Positions 1 to 8,237 of a stretch of 64,000 nt of DNA are shown in pieces; the stretch's first letter is position 1, and each line of letters begins with the position of its first letter. The translations under genes and the position numbers were made by a program. Origin of the DNA: SCN-70-22 sp046327755 (GTDB lineage Bacteria; Gemmatimonadota; Gemmatimonadetes; Gemmatimonadales; Gemmatimonadaceae); contig JAXLXW010000013.1 of NCBI GenBank assembly GCA_046327755.1, positions 67,402 through 131,401 on the forward strand. The letters run 5' to 3'. Below the pieces are notes generated by a model. That model had not been told where the DNA came from, searched no databases, and saw nothing but the letters and a program-made list of their open reading frames with translations.

Positions 1-440
1 TGTGCGCCTGCTCGAAGCCAAACGATGCCAAGCAGGCCGCCGCGGTGACCGATTCGCTCCCGCCCGGGCACGTTCCCATCGACCAGCCGGCCAACGCCGG
101 TCCCAAGCTGACGGCGGCGGGGCAGGCCTACGTCGATTCCGGCAACACCGCCTTCCGCGTGAAGGACTTCAAGGGGGCGCTGGCCTACTACAAGAAGGCG
201 ACCGAGTCCGACCCCACGCACGCGGCGCCGTGGTTCGGCGCCTACATGGTGGGACAGGCCACGTCCGACAAGGCGCTTGCCGACAGCGCGCTCGCCGAAG
301 TGAAGAAGCGTGCCCCGCAGATGGAAGCGCATCCGGGCGGTGCGCCGGGGACGCCAGGTGCAACGGGAGCGCCGCCGATCGGTGAGCCCTCGCCGTACTC
401 GCCGCACGGCGGCACGGTGGCCCCCACCAAGAAATCGTAA
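1..440 (+). CDS. TPR-like lipoprotein, 5' end outside window
   Basis: The reading frame is open from base 3 and begins inside a lipobox-like stretch (CACSKPNDAKQ), so the protein is probably a lipoprotein whose signal peptide starts upstream of the window. A GTG at 45 is in frame but is better read as an internal Val. Residues after the proline-rich linker (AYVDSGNTAFRVKDFKGALA, then YYKKATESDPTHAAPWFG) look like one or two tetratricopeptide helices, followed by a Pro/Gly-rich tail. Such TPR lipoproteins usually act as periplasmic scaffolds; no specific partner can be named. Stop TAA at 438-440. Confidence 0.7.
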   Translation, partial: CACSKPNDAKQAAAVTDSLPPGHVPIDQPANAGPKLTAAGQAYVDSGNTAFRVKDFKGALAYYKKATESDPTHAAPWFGAYMVGQATSDKALADSALAEVKKRAPQMEAHPGGAPGTPGATGAPPIGEPSPYSPHGGTVAPTKKS

Positions 441-636
441 GCGTGCACGACGGTGCGTCCCGCCATTGGGACGCACCCGCGGTGGCGCGTCGGTCATGGC
501 GACGCGCGCGCTTCGGCGCATCATGCGGAACGCCCGACGGTCGCAGGGTGAATGTCTGACTGACGATCGAGGTATTCCCGCCGAACATACCGAAGCGACG
601 TTTCACACGCTTCACCGCCGTTCGGCAGGAGGTCCC

Positions 637-1215
637 ATGCTCAGGGTACGCGAGATCATGACGCCCAGCGTCGTCTCCTTCAGCGCAGACCAGACGCTGC
701 GCGATGCCGTGGAGGTCCTCGTCTCCTGCCGCATCGGTGGTGCCCCGGTCCTCGACGGCGACAAGGTCGTCGGCGTCCTCTCGGCCACCGACATCATCGA
801 GTTTGAGTCGGTCACCCCTCCGCCGGACCAGGAACTGGAACAGGAACCGGACGAGGACGCGGACGAGGACGAGCTGGAGGAGTGGCAGGAAGGCGAGACG
901 CTCTCGTCGAGCTACTTCACCGACTGGTGGCCGTCGGAAGGCCCCGACGTCGCGGAGCGCTTCGCGTCGTCGAAGGGACCGGCGTGGGACCTCCTCTCCG
1001 ATCATTCGGTGGCCGAGGCGATGTCGCGCACGGTGTGCACCGTCGAGGCGGCAATGGAGGTCTCCAACGCGGCGCAGCGCATGCTGGCGTCGGGGGCGCA
1101 ACGTGCACTCGTCACCGACGAGGGAGCGCTCGTGGGGATCCTCACCACCACCGACATCCTGCGTGCGGTCGCCGAGCGTCGCCTCACCGTGCGGCAGTAC
1201 GTCTTCGAGAAGTAG
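637..1215 (+). CDS. CBS-domain pair protein
   Basis: A 192-residue soluble protein with two CBS motifs, at about residues 1-58 (MLRVREIMTPSVVSFSAD) and 125-190 (VAEAMSRTVCTVEAAMEV). They are separated by a very acidic linker (QELEQEPDEDADEDELEEW). CBS pairs bind adenine nucleotides or similar ligands and report energy state; stand-alone ones often act in stress response. The start is ATG 637 because AGGAGG lies at 627-632; the frame stays open far upstream without a good start. The acidic insert between the two CBS motifs is longer than usual. Convergent with the next gene, with a hairpin between them. Confidence 0.85.
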   Translation: MLRVREIMTPSVVSFSADQTLRDAVEVLVSCRIGGAPVLDGDKVVGVLSATDIIEFESVTPPPDQELEQEPDEDADEDELEEWQEGETLSSSYFTDWWPSEGPDVAERFASSKGPAWDLLSDHSVAEAMSRTVCTVEAAMEVSNAAQRMLASGAQRALVTDEGALVGILTTTDILRAVAERRLTVRQYVFEK

Positions 1216-1242
1216 CGCCACGCTCCACGCGATGCGCACGAG

Positions 1243-1268
1243 AACGGGCGACCAGATGGTCGCCCGTT
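1243..1268. terminator. bidirectional hairpin terminator
   Basis: A perfect 11-bp stem (aacgggcgacc at 1243-1253 and ggtcgcccgtt at 1258-1268) with a 4-nt loop, followed by a short T run on the plus strand. It lies between the convergent CBS-domain gene and the lipoprotein gene and would serve both. Confidence 0.7.
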
Positions 1269-1297
1269 TGTCGTTGCCTCGGTCGGTGACGGCCTGG

Positions 1298-1849
1298 CTA
1301 CGGTTTGGGGGAGACCTTCCGCTTCACCCACCAGCTCCCTTTCTGCTCTGGCGCCGACTGGTCGCTGTGCGCGGTGGTGAAAGTCCCCTCGATCCGGTCC
1401 CCGCTGATGGTCCCGCGGAAGATCGTGCTGAGGGTGCAGCCGCAGTCCGGCGACTTGTATGGGTTCAGCGTCCCCGAGACGGTGTTGGTCGCCACGCGAA
1501 CGAACGAGATGGGGAGGACCTGCGGCGCAGCCGGGATCGCCGGGAGCGCGCTGCGTGGCTCTGTGGTCGCCGGCGCGATCGCGCGGGGCACCATCACGAT
1601 GTCGCCGAAGGCGGTGTCGGTCCCCGCCTTGAGCGAAAACGAGATATTCCCGCTGCGCCCGGTCTCGACACTGCTGTATTCTCCTTCCCAGTCGCCGGCG
1701 AGCACGGCCACCTCCGAGCGCGTCCCGACGACATGGACGGGCGATGGTGTGGCGGCGCAGGCGGCAAGCAGGGCCGCGGCACCTAACGCCGCCGTGGTGG
1801 TGATTGCGACGACCGCCATCCTGGAGGGCGTTCGAGGCATGGAATGCAT
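1298..1849 (-). CDS. small lipoprotein of unknown function
   Basis: A protein of 183 residues with a hydrophobic signal segment ending in LLAAC, a clear lipobox, so it should be lipid-anchored in the envelope. The mature part (DWEGEYSSVETGRSGNISFS, later GTISGDRIEGTFTTAHSD) looks like a small beta-sandwich or lipocalin-like fold of the kind often annotated as hypothetical in environmental genomes. No catalytic motif is visible. I chose ATG 1849 because AGGAGG (minus strand, 1854-1859) precedes it; an upstream in-frame ATG at 1900 lacks this. The final residues are basic (WWVKRKVSPKP). Confidence 0.7.
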   Translation of the reverse strand: MHSMPRTPSRMAVVAITTTAALGAAALLAACAATPSPVHVVGTRSEVAVLAGDWEGEYSSVETGRSGNISFSLKAGTDTAFGDIVMVPRAIAPATTEPRSALPAIPAAPQVLPISFVRVATNTVSGTLNPYKSPDCGCTLSTIFRGTISGDRIEGTFTTAHSDQSAPEQKGSWWVKRKVSPKP

Positions 1850-1933
1850 GGGACCTCCTGAGCGGAACATCGACAGCATGCCAAGCCGCGCGGGCGTCAC
1901 GCGTCGGGCACTTCACTCGCGAGGTGTCGGGCA

Positions 1934-3796
1934 ATGAAGCGGGACGAAGCGACAGGAATGGCGATGTGGCGGGCCGCGCTCTTCCCCGCCGGAGCGCTGG
2001 CCGGGATCCTCTTTGGTGCCGTCGCGCACTGGAAGGGGGGCGACGACATAGCACGCGTCACCTGGCTCCTCGCGCTTGGCATCACGGGGGCTCCGGTCTT
2101 CGTGCGCACGCTCTTTTCCGTGTTGCGGGGAAACTTCGCCACGGATGTCGTCGCCGCGCTGGCCATCGGCGCATCGTTGGCGTTGCAACAACCGTTCGCC
2201 GGGCTCGTCGTCGTGCTGATGCAGACGGGGGGTGAGGCGCTGGAGCGTTACGCCGAGGGGCGAGCGTCGGCCGCCGTGCGCGCGCTGGAGGATGCGGCGC
2301 CGCGTACCGCGCACCTCCTCGCCGATGCCCACGAACACGACATCCCGGTGGAATCGATCGCGGTGGACGATCGGCTCGTGGTGCGACCGGGGGAGGTGGT
2401 GCCGTGCGACGGTACCATCGTCGAGGGACACTCCGAACTCGACACCTCGCGCCTGACGGGCGAGCCGGTGCCGCGGAGCGTGGCACCGGGCGCCGCGGTG
2501 ATGAGCGGGATGCTGAATGGGAGCGGGGCCTTCGTCATGCGCGCCACGGCGCGCTCGGGCGAGAGTCAGTACGCACGCATCGTCGAGTTGGTGAAGTCGG
2601 CAGAGGCCTCCAAGTCCCCGCTGCAGCGGCTGGCCGACCGCTACGCTGGCTGGTTCACCCCGGTCACGCTCCTCGTCTGCGCGGCGGCCTGGTGGTGGAG
2701 CGGCGACGCCACGCGCGCACTCGCCGTGCTGGTGGTGGCCACGCCGTGTCCCCTCATCCTCGCCACGCCGGTGGCGATCATCGGCGGGATCAACCGCGCG
2801 GCAACGCGGCACATCATCGTGCGGAGCGGGAGCGCGCTCGAGCGACTGTCCGACGCCCAGGTGGCCATCTTCGACAAGACCGGGACGATCACCGAGGGGC
2901 GCCCGCGCGTGAGCCGCGTCCTGACGCTGGATGGCGTCGCGGACGCGGAGTTGTTGCGGCTGGCGGGCGCGGTCGAGCAGCGCGCCGGGCACCTGCTGGC
3001 GCGTTCCACGGCGGAGGCGGCGCGCGACGCCTCCGGGGTGCTACCACTTCCCGCGCACGTGCGCGAGGCGCCGGGGCAGGGCGTCGCCGGCGAGGTCGAT
3101 GGGCATGCCGTGGTGGTCGGGGCACGCGCGTACGTCCTGCAGCAGATCGGCGCCGATCCCGGCGTCGCCACACCGCTCGACGACGGCGGCGTGACGCTGC
3201 GTGCGTTCGTTGCGGTGGACGGGGCGCTGCGCGGTGCCATCGACTACGACGATCGGGTCCGCGCGTCGGCGCCTGGGCTGTTGCGTGCGCTCCCCGCGCT
3301 GGGCGTGCGCCGGACGCTGCTCCTCTCCGGCGACAACCGACGGAATGCCGAAGCGATCGCGGCGCAGGTCGGGATCGCGGAGGCGATCGGCGACCTGCTC
3401 CCCGGGGACAAGGTCGAGCGCGTCGCGGCACTCTCGCGCGAGGTGGGGCGCGTGATGATGGTCGGCGACGGGACCAACGATGCCCCGGCGCTGTCGCGCG
3501 CCGACGTCGGGATCGCCCTCGCCGGTCACGGGGGGGGAATCACCGCGGAGGCGGCCGACGTCGTCATCCTCATCGACGACCTCTCGCGCGTGGGTGAGGC
3601 GGTGCGCATCGCGAAGGGGACGCTGCGGATCGCGAGGCAGTCGATCGGCGTGGGGTTGGGGCTGAGTGCGGCCGGGATGGTCGTCGCGGCACTCGGCTAC
3701 CTCCCCCCCGTCGCCGGCGCGCTCGTGCAGGAGGCGATCGACGTGGCGGTCATCCTCAACGCCCTGCGCGCCAGCCGCGTCGCCTACGCGGGGTGA
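1934..3796 (+). CDS. P1B-type heavy-metal-transporting ATPase
   Basis: A 620-residue inner-membrane P-type ATPase. Visible motifs: the TGEP actuator loop near residue 175, the transmembrane metal site ATPCPLILATP, the phosphorylation motif DKTGT with Asp314, and the hinge MVGDGTNDAPAL. About eight membrane helices are predicted. There is no N-terminal HMA metal-binding domain. Two features are unusual: the membrane motif is TPC rather than CPC, SPC or CPH, and the conserved His-Pro of the nucleotide domain reads His-Leu (EQRAGHLLARS). TPC is reported for the P1B-5 (Ni/Fe) group, but the hemerythrin tail of that group is absent, so I do not assign a metal. No metalloregulator is adjacent. Confidence 0.9.
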   Translation: MKRDEATGMAMWRAALFPAGALAGILFGAVAHWKGGDDIARVTWLLALGITGAPVFVRTLFSVLRGNFATDVVAALAIGASLALQQPFAGLVVVLMQTGGEALERYAEGRASAAVRALEDAAPRTAHLLADAHEHDIPVESIAVDDRLVVRPGEVVPCDGTIVEGHSELDTSRLTGEPVPRSVAPGAAVMSGMLNGSGAFVMRATARSGESQYARIVELVKSAEASKSPLQRLADRYAGWFTPVTLLVCAAAWWWSGDATRALAVLVVATPCPLILATPVAIIGGINRAATRHIIVRSGSALERLSDAQVAIFDKTGTITEGRPRVSRVLTLDGVADAELLRLAGAVEQRAGHLLARSTAEAARDASGVLPLPAHVREAPGQGVAGEVDGHAVVVGARAYVLQQIGADPGVATPLDDGGVTLRAFVAVDGALRGAIDYDDRVRASAPGLLRALPALGVRRTLLLSGDNRRNAEAIAAQVGIAEAIGDLLPGDKVERVAALSREVGRVMMVGDGTNDAPALSRADVGIALAGHGGGITAEAADVVILIDDLSRVGEAVRIAKGTLRIARQSIGVGLGLSAAGMVVAALGYLPPVAGALVQEAIDVAVILNALRASRVAYAG

Positions 3797-3813
3797 TCCA
3801 CCGGGAGGCCCGC

Positions 3814-3873
3814 GGTGCGACCTGCATTGCGACCTGCATTGCGACCCGCATTGCGACCCGCGGTGCGACCCGC
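3814..3873 (+). repeat. 12-bp tandem repeat, five copies
   Basis: Five consecutive 12-bp units of the form (GG/AT)TGCGACC(T/C)GC lie directly behind the P-type ATPase gene. Copies differ at the first two bases and at one pyrimidine. They are not part of a supported gene. Confidence 0.85.
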
Positions 3874-3994
3874 GGTGTACCCGAGGTGTCAGAGCCGTGT
3901 CAGAGGCGCTTCACACCGCGACGGCGCCGCGTATGGTAGGGGGCGCCGCGCGCCCCCCGTTGGCACCGCCGTCTCGTCGCACTAGCCTCCCAGC

Positions 3995-5662
3995 ATGCCG
4001 TCTCGTCTCTCCCGCGCCATCCCCACGCGCGTCACCCTCCTCGTCGTCCTCCTGATGGCGACGGTGCTGGTGTCGGCGCGCCTGGCGTACGAGGCGCACC
4101 AGGCGGCGCGCGCCGAGCGAATGACGGCGGAGCGCGCCCTGCGCGAGTACGCGGCGATGGCGGCGTGGGAGTTCCGGAGCGACGCCCGCCAGCGGCTGGA
4201 AGGGGAGGTGCTGCGGGCGTTAGGCATGGTGGTGGTGGGGACCGCCGCGTCTCCCTACGAGACGCCGCTGGCGCTCGCCACGCTCGCCGCGAGCGCGGAG
4301 GGGGCCTTCCCCTGCGCCCCGGGTGAGCGTGAGGCGCCGCGCGTGATGGCGCGCCTGGACCTGCGCACGGGTGAGCGTGCCACGTGGCCAGCCGGGGTCC
4401 CTGACGAGACGCAGCAGGCGCTGTTCGGGGTGCTGGACCGTGCGGGGCGCACGCTCCCGGTGCCGGAATCGCCGTGGCGCGTCGACATGGCGACGATCGG
4501 CGGCGCGCGTCGGGCCGTGGTGATGGGGGTGCGCTTCGCGCGACTCGGGACGCCGCTCGCGGTGTACGCCATCACGACGTGTCCCTCCGCGGTGGAGCGG
4601 CGGATTCCTGAGGCGGTGATGCGCGAGCATCGCCTCCTCCCGGCGGTGACGGCTTTTCCCGTGCCGAACGATTCGCTCCTCGCCGTGCGGGTGCGCCGCG
4701 GGGAGCGCGAGGTGGTGCGGCTGGGGCGGGACGACGGAACCGCCTATCGCGGGAGCGCCGAGTGGAGCGACGCTGCGCTCACGATCGACGTGTCGTTGCG
4801 GCGCGACGCGGCGGGGCGGCTCGCGGTCGGGACGCCGGCCCGCTCCAACGTGCCGCTCCTGGTGGGGCTGCTCGCGCTCACGGCGGCGCTGGGGGCGGTG
4901 GCGCTGGTGCAGATCCGCCGCGAGCACGAGCTGGCGCGGCTGCGCGCCGACTTCACGTCGAGCGTGTCGCACGAGTTGCGCACGCCGCTGGCGCAGATCC
5001 TCCTCTTTGGCGAGACGCTGTCGCTGGGGCGGGCGCGCACGCCGCGCGAGGCGCGGCAGGCGGCGGAGACGATCGTGCAGGAGGCGCGGCGGCTGATGCA
5101 CATGGTGGACAACATCCTGCACTTCTCGCGGGCGCGGCGTGGCGCGGCGCCGTTGCAGCTGGAACCCGTGGACCTGGGGAGCGTGACGCGAGAGGTGGCG
5201 ACGGCGTTCGTCCCGCTCGCCGAGTCGTCCGGGGGGACGCTCAGCTGGGAGGTGCGCGACGAGCCATGGGTGCGGGGCGACGCCGGGGCGATCCGGCAGG
5301 TCCTGCTCAACCTCCTGGACAACGCGGTGAAGTACGGCGTCCCGGCGCGCGGTGTGCACCTGGCGGCGTGGCGCGCGGGCGACGAGGGGATCGTGCGCGT
5401 GGACGACGCCGGGGGCGGGATCCCGGCCAGCGACCGCGCGCGCATCTGGCTCCCGTACGTGCGCCTGACGAGTGCGGGGGACAGCGGGCGCGGGGGGAGC
5501 GGGCTGGGGCTCGCCGTGGTGCAGGAACTGGCGGCGGCGATGCACGCGCGGGTATGGGTCGAGGATGGCCCGCGCGGCGGCGCCGCCTTCTGCCTAGCGG
5601 TGCCGCTGGCGGTGGACGGTGCCGCCGACGCCCCGTCGCCGCGCCCCGGGCGGGTGGCGTGA
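3995..5662 (+). CDS. sensor histidine kinase
   Basis: 555 residues. One membrane helix near residues 11-29, an extracytoplasmic sensor region of about 250 residues, a second helix near 286-306, then HisKA with the H-box SVSHELRTPLAQ (phospho-acceptor His326). The C-terminal ATPase domain shows the N box NLLDNAVKYG and the G boxes DDAGGGIP and GSGLGLAVV. No HAMP linker is obvious between the second helix and HisKA. Its stop overlaps the start of the response regulator gene (TGATG), so the two are cotranscribed and probably translationally coupled. The sensor region gives no clue to the signal. Confidence 0.93.
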   Translation: MPSRLSRAIPTRVTLLVVLLMATVLVSARLAYEAHQAARAERMTAERALREYAAMAAWEFRSDARQRLEGEVLRALGMVVVGTAASPYETPLALATLAASAEGAFPCAPGEREAPRVMARLDLRTGERATWPAGVPDETQQALFGVLDRAGRTLPVPESPWRVDMATIGGARRAVVMGVRFARLGTPLAVYAITTCPSAVERRIPEAVMREHRLLPAVTAFPVPNDSLLAVRVRRGEREVVRLGRDDGTAYRGSAEWSDAALTIDVSLRRDAAGRLAVGTPARSNVPLLVGLLALTAALGAVALVQIRREHELARLRADFTSSVSHELRTPLAQILLFGETLSLGRARTPREARQAAETIVQEARRLMHMVDNILHFSRARRGAAPLQLEPVDLGSVTREVATAFVPLAESSGGTLSWEVRDEPWVRGDAGAIRQVLLNLLDNAVKYGVPARGVHLAAWRAGDEGIVRVDDAGGGIPASDRARIWLPYVRLTSAGDSGRGGSGLGLAVVQELAAAMHARVWVEDGPRGGAAFCLAVPLAVDGAADAPSPRPGRVA

Positions 5663-6366
5663 TGACGACCATCCTGGTGGTGGAAGACAACGAGCGCCTC
5701 GCCACCGGGTTGCGGAGCAACCTGGAGTTCGAAGGATATCGCGTGGTGGTGGCGGGGACGGCGCAGGAGGGGTTGGCGCTGGCGCAAGGAGAGCACCCCG
5801 ACCTCATCCTCCTCGACCTCATGCTCCCCGACGCCGACGGCTACCGCGTGCTGCGCGACCTGCGCGAGCGCGGCGACGACGTCCCGGTCCTGGTCCTCAC
5901 CGCGTTAGGCGAGGAGGCGGACAAGGTGCGCGGCTTCCGCTTTGGCGCCGACGATTACGTCACCAAGCCGTTCGGGTTGATGGAACTGCTGGCCCGAGTC
6001 GACGCCCTCCTGCGGCGCGCCCGGCGTGACGGGCGCGACGCGGCCGCCGCTCCGGCGCCGGCCGCCGCGCTGCAGCGCTTTGGCGACGTGGTCGTCGACC
6101 CGTCGACGCGCACGGTGCGCCGCGACGGGCGCGAGGTGGCGCTGCGCCCCAAGGAGTTCGACCTCCTGCACGCGCTGCTGGCCCGCAACGGCGAGTTGGC
6201 CACGCGCCTCGACCTCCTCCGCGAGGTGTGGGGATACGACGACTCGGTCATGAGCCGGACGGTCGACACGCACATCGCGGAGCTTCGGCGCAAGCTGGAG
6301 CGGGATCCGTCGTCGCCGCGGCATATCCTCACGGTGTTGAAGGTGGGGTATCGACTGCAACCGTAG
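5662..6366 (+). CDS. OmpR/PhoB-family response regulator
   Basis: 234 residues: a receiver domain (MTTILVVEDN, acceptor in LILLDLMLPDADG, Lys in DDYVTKPFG), an Ala/Pro linker, and a winged-helix DNA-binding domain (LRPKEFDLLHALLARNGEL, SRTVDTHIAELRRKLE). It starts within the stop codon of the kinase gene at 5660-5664, so it is the cognate regulator. An 8-bp tandem repeat begins at the stop codon. Confidence 0.95.
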   Translation: MTTILVVEDNERLATGLRSNLEFEGYRVVVAGTAQEGLALAQGEHPDLILLDLMLPDADGYRVLRDLRERGDDVPVLVLTALGEEADKVRGFRFGADDYVTKPFGLMELLARVDALLRRARRDGRDAAAAPAPAAALQRFGDVVVDPSTRTVRRDGREVALRPKEFDLLHALLARNGELATRLDLLREVWGYDDSVMSRTVDTHIAELRRKLERDPSSPRHILTVLKVGYRLQP

Positions 6367-6405
6367 AAGACGAGAAGACGAGAAGACGAGAGGACGAGGA
6401 GACGG
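6366..6405 (+). repeat. 8-bp tandem repeat (GAAGACGA)n
   Basis: Five 8-bp units: three exact GAAGACGA, then GAGGACGA and GGAGACGG. They start at the last base of the regulator stop codon. The same word, on either strand, recurs in the spacers near 43358, 44139, 44297, 50977 and 51139. Confidence 0.8.
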
Positions 6406-6513
6406 GACGGGGCTCGGACGGAGGGCGGACACAGGTCAGCGTGAGGGCGCTGCATCCTGCTGGAGCGGGCGTGGCGATGGGGCTGCGCGGCGCTTCCTCA
6501 GGATGGAGGGGGT

Positions 6514-8004
6514 ATGGCGGGACATACAAAGTCGATCGCGCAGCTGCAGGTGGAGGCGGGGCGCGGGGTGTTGCGGCGGACGCTGGGCCCGGTGCACCTG
6601 ACGGCGTTAGGTGTCGGTTCCATCATCGGGACGGGGATCTTCGTCCTCACGGGGACTGCGGCGGCGCGGCATGCGGGGCCGGCGCTCGTCCTCTCCATGA
6701 TCATCGCCGCGGTGGCGTGCGCGCTGGCGGGGCTCTGCTATGCGGAGCTGGCGGCGATGATCCCGGTCGCGGGAAGCGCGTACACCTACGCCTATGCCAC
6801 CGTGGGCGAGGTGATGGCGTGGATCATCGGGTGGGACCTCATGCTCGAGTACGCCCTCTCCGCGTCGACGGTCGCGGTCGGATGGTCCGGCTACTTCGTC
6901 TCGCTGATGCGTGACGTGGGATGGGAGCTGTCGCCCGCGCTCACTGCGCCGTTCGGCGCCGCGGTCCCGCTGGCCGGCGGGGCGACCGCCACCGGGATCT
7001 TCAACCTTCCGGCGGCGCTCATCGTCCTCGCCGTCTCGGCGCTCCTCATCGTCGGGATCAGGGAGAGCGCGAGCGCGAACGCGGCGCTCGTGGTCGTGAA
7101 GATCGCGGTCCTCGTTGTCTTCGTCGCCGCGGGGGCTGCGTACGTCTCGCGTGACAACCTCACCCCGTTCCTTCCACCGAACACCGGGACCTTCGGTGAC
7201 TTCGGGTGGAGCGGAGTGATGCGCGGGGCCGGGGTGATCTTCTTCGCCTTCATCGGCTTCGACGCGGTCTCCACGGCGGCGCAGGAGGCCCGGCAGCCGC
7301 AACGCGACATGCCCATCGGCATCCTCGCCTCGCTCGTCGTCTGCACCGTCCTCTACATCGCCGTGGCGATCGTCCTCACCGGGATCGTGCGCTTCGACCG
7401 GCTGGACGTCGCCGATCCATTGGCCGTGGGGATCGACGCGACCGGGATGCGCTGGCTCAGTCCGTTCATCAAGGTCAGCGCGCTGTTCGGGCTCTTCAGC
7501 ACGATGATGGTGCAACTCATCGGGCAGACGCGCATCTTCTACGCGATGAGCCGCGACGGACTCCTCCCCGCGCTCTTCTCGCGCGTGCACCCGACGTACC
7601 GCACGCCGCACGTGAGCACGGCGCTGGTGGGGAGCGTCATCGCCATCGCGGCCGGCTTGCTCCCGTTGCAGCTGCTGGGGCAGCTGGTGAGCATGGGGAC
7701 GCTCCTCGCCTTCGTCCTGGCGTGCGTCGGGATTCTTGTCCTGCGCCGTCGCGCCCCCGAGGTGCCACGCCCGTTCCGGACGCCGGGGATGCCGTGGGTC
7801 CCCATCGCGGGGGCGCTCGCCTGCCTCCTCCAGATGGCGTCGCTTCCGTGGGCCACGTGGGTGCGGCTCATCACCTGGCTGGCGCTGGGGATGCTCGTCT
7901 ACTGGGGCTACGGGCGCCGTCAGGCGCAACGCATGCGCGCCGCCCCGCACCCGGCGGGCTCCGTGTTCCGTCGCGACGGGGGAGCGCCGCCACCGCACGG
8001 GTGA
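6514..8004 (+). CDS. APC-family amino-acid permease
   Basis: 496 residues with about twelve membrane helices and a short cytoplasmic N-terminus. The opening (LGVGSIIGTGIFVLTGTAA) is the substrate-binding helix 1 signature of APC transporters, and helix 6 carries GVIFFAFIGFDAVST. Closest in pattern to the bacterial cationic amino-acid transporters (YfnA/GkApcT type), which import amino acids by proton symport. The start ATG 6514 is preceded by GGAGGGGGT. Not visibly linked to an amino-acid pathway; substrate unknown. Confidence 0.9.
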   Translation: MAGHTKSIAQLQVEAGRGVLRRTLGPVHLTALGVGSIIGTGIFVLTGTAAARHAGPALVLSMIIAAVACALAGLCYAELAAMIPVAGSAYTYAYATVGEVMAWIIGWDLMLEYALSASTVAVGWSGYFVSLMRDVGWELSPALTAPFGAAVPLAGGATATGIFNLPAALIVLAVSALLIVGIRESASANAALVVVKIAVLVVFVAAGAAYVSRDNLTPFLPPNTGTFGDFGWSGVMRGAGVIFFAFIGFDAVSTAAQEARQPQRDMPIGILASLVVCTVLYIAVAIVLTGIVRFDRLDVADPLAVGIDATGMRWLSPFIKVSALFGLFSTMMVQLIGQTRIFYAMSRDGLLPALFSRVHPTYRTPHVSTALVGSVIAIAAGLLPLQLLGQLVSMGTLLAFVLACVGILVLRRRAPEVPRPFRTPGMPWVPIAGALACLLQMASLPWATWVRLITWLALGMLVYWGYGRRQAQRMRAAPHPAGSVFRRDGGAPPPHG

Positions 8005-8073
8005 GGGCGCCGCCCGTTCCTGGCGCCGGGCTTTCGCTCGAGGCTGGTGGGCGCCGAGCCGGACCACAAAAGG

Positions 8074-8105
8074 GGGGTGTCGCGTCCGGCTTTACCCGAC
8101 ACCCC
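8074..8105 (+). terminator. possible hairpin after the permease gene
   Basis: A perfect 9-bp stem (ggggtgtcg at 8074-8082, cgacacccc at 8097-8105) with a 14-nt loop. No T run follows, so it may be a Rho-aided terminator or part of the leader of the next gene. The rest of the spacer 8005-8237 shows nothing else I can name. Confidence 0.35.
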
Positions 8106-8237
8106 GACTCGGACTCCCTCACGGGGCGTGGGCCTGGGGAGGACAGACGCTCCCCGGACCGGTCCGCACTATCGAGGTAAGCCGAGCGGCGGCCGCAGGG
8201 TGCGGCCCCCTCGACGATGCGGTGGAGGTCCCCTCAT

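Noticed and set aside
45..440. GTG 45 as the true start of the first gene
   Set aside because: The frame continues upstream through a lipobox-like cysteine, so the gene more likely begins before the window.
169..1239. Long minus-strand frame over the lipoprotein and CBS genes
   Set aside because: It is Arg/His-rich with no domain, typical of a frame lying opposite GC-rich genes. The same holds for many other antisense frames in the window.
8040..8110. Riboswitch ahead of the stress-protein gene
   Set aside because: Only a simple 9-bp hairpin is seen, and no known riboswitch core could be matched.
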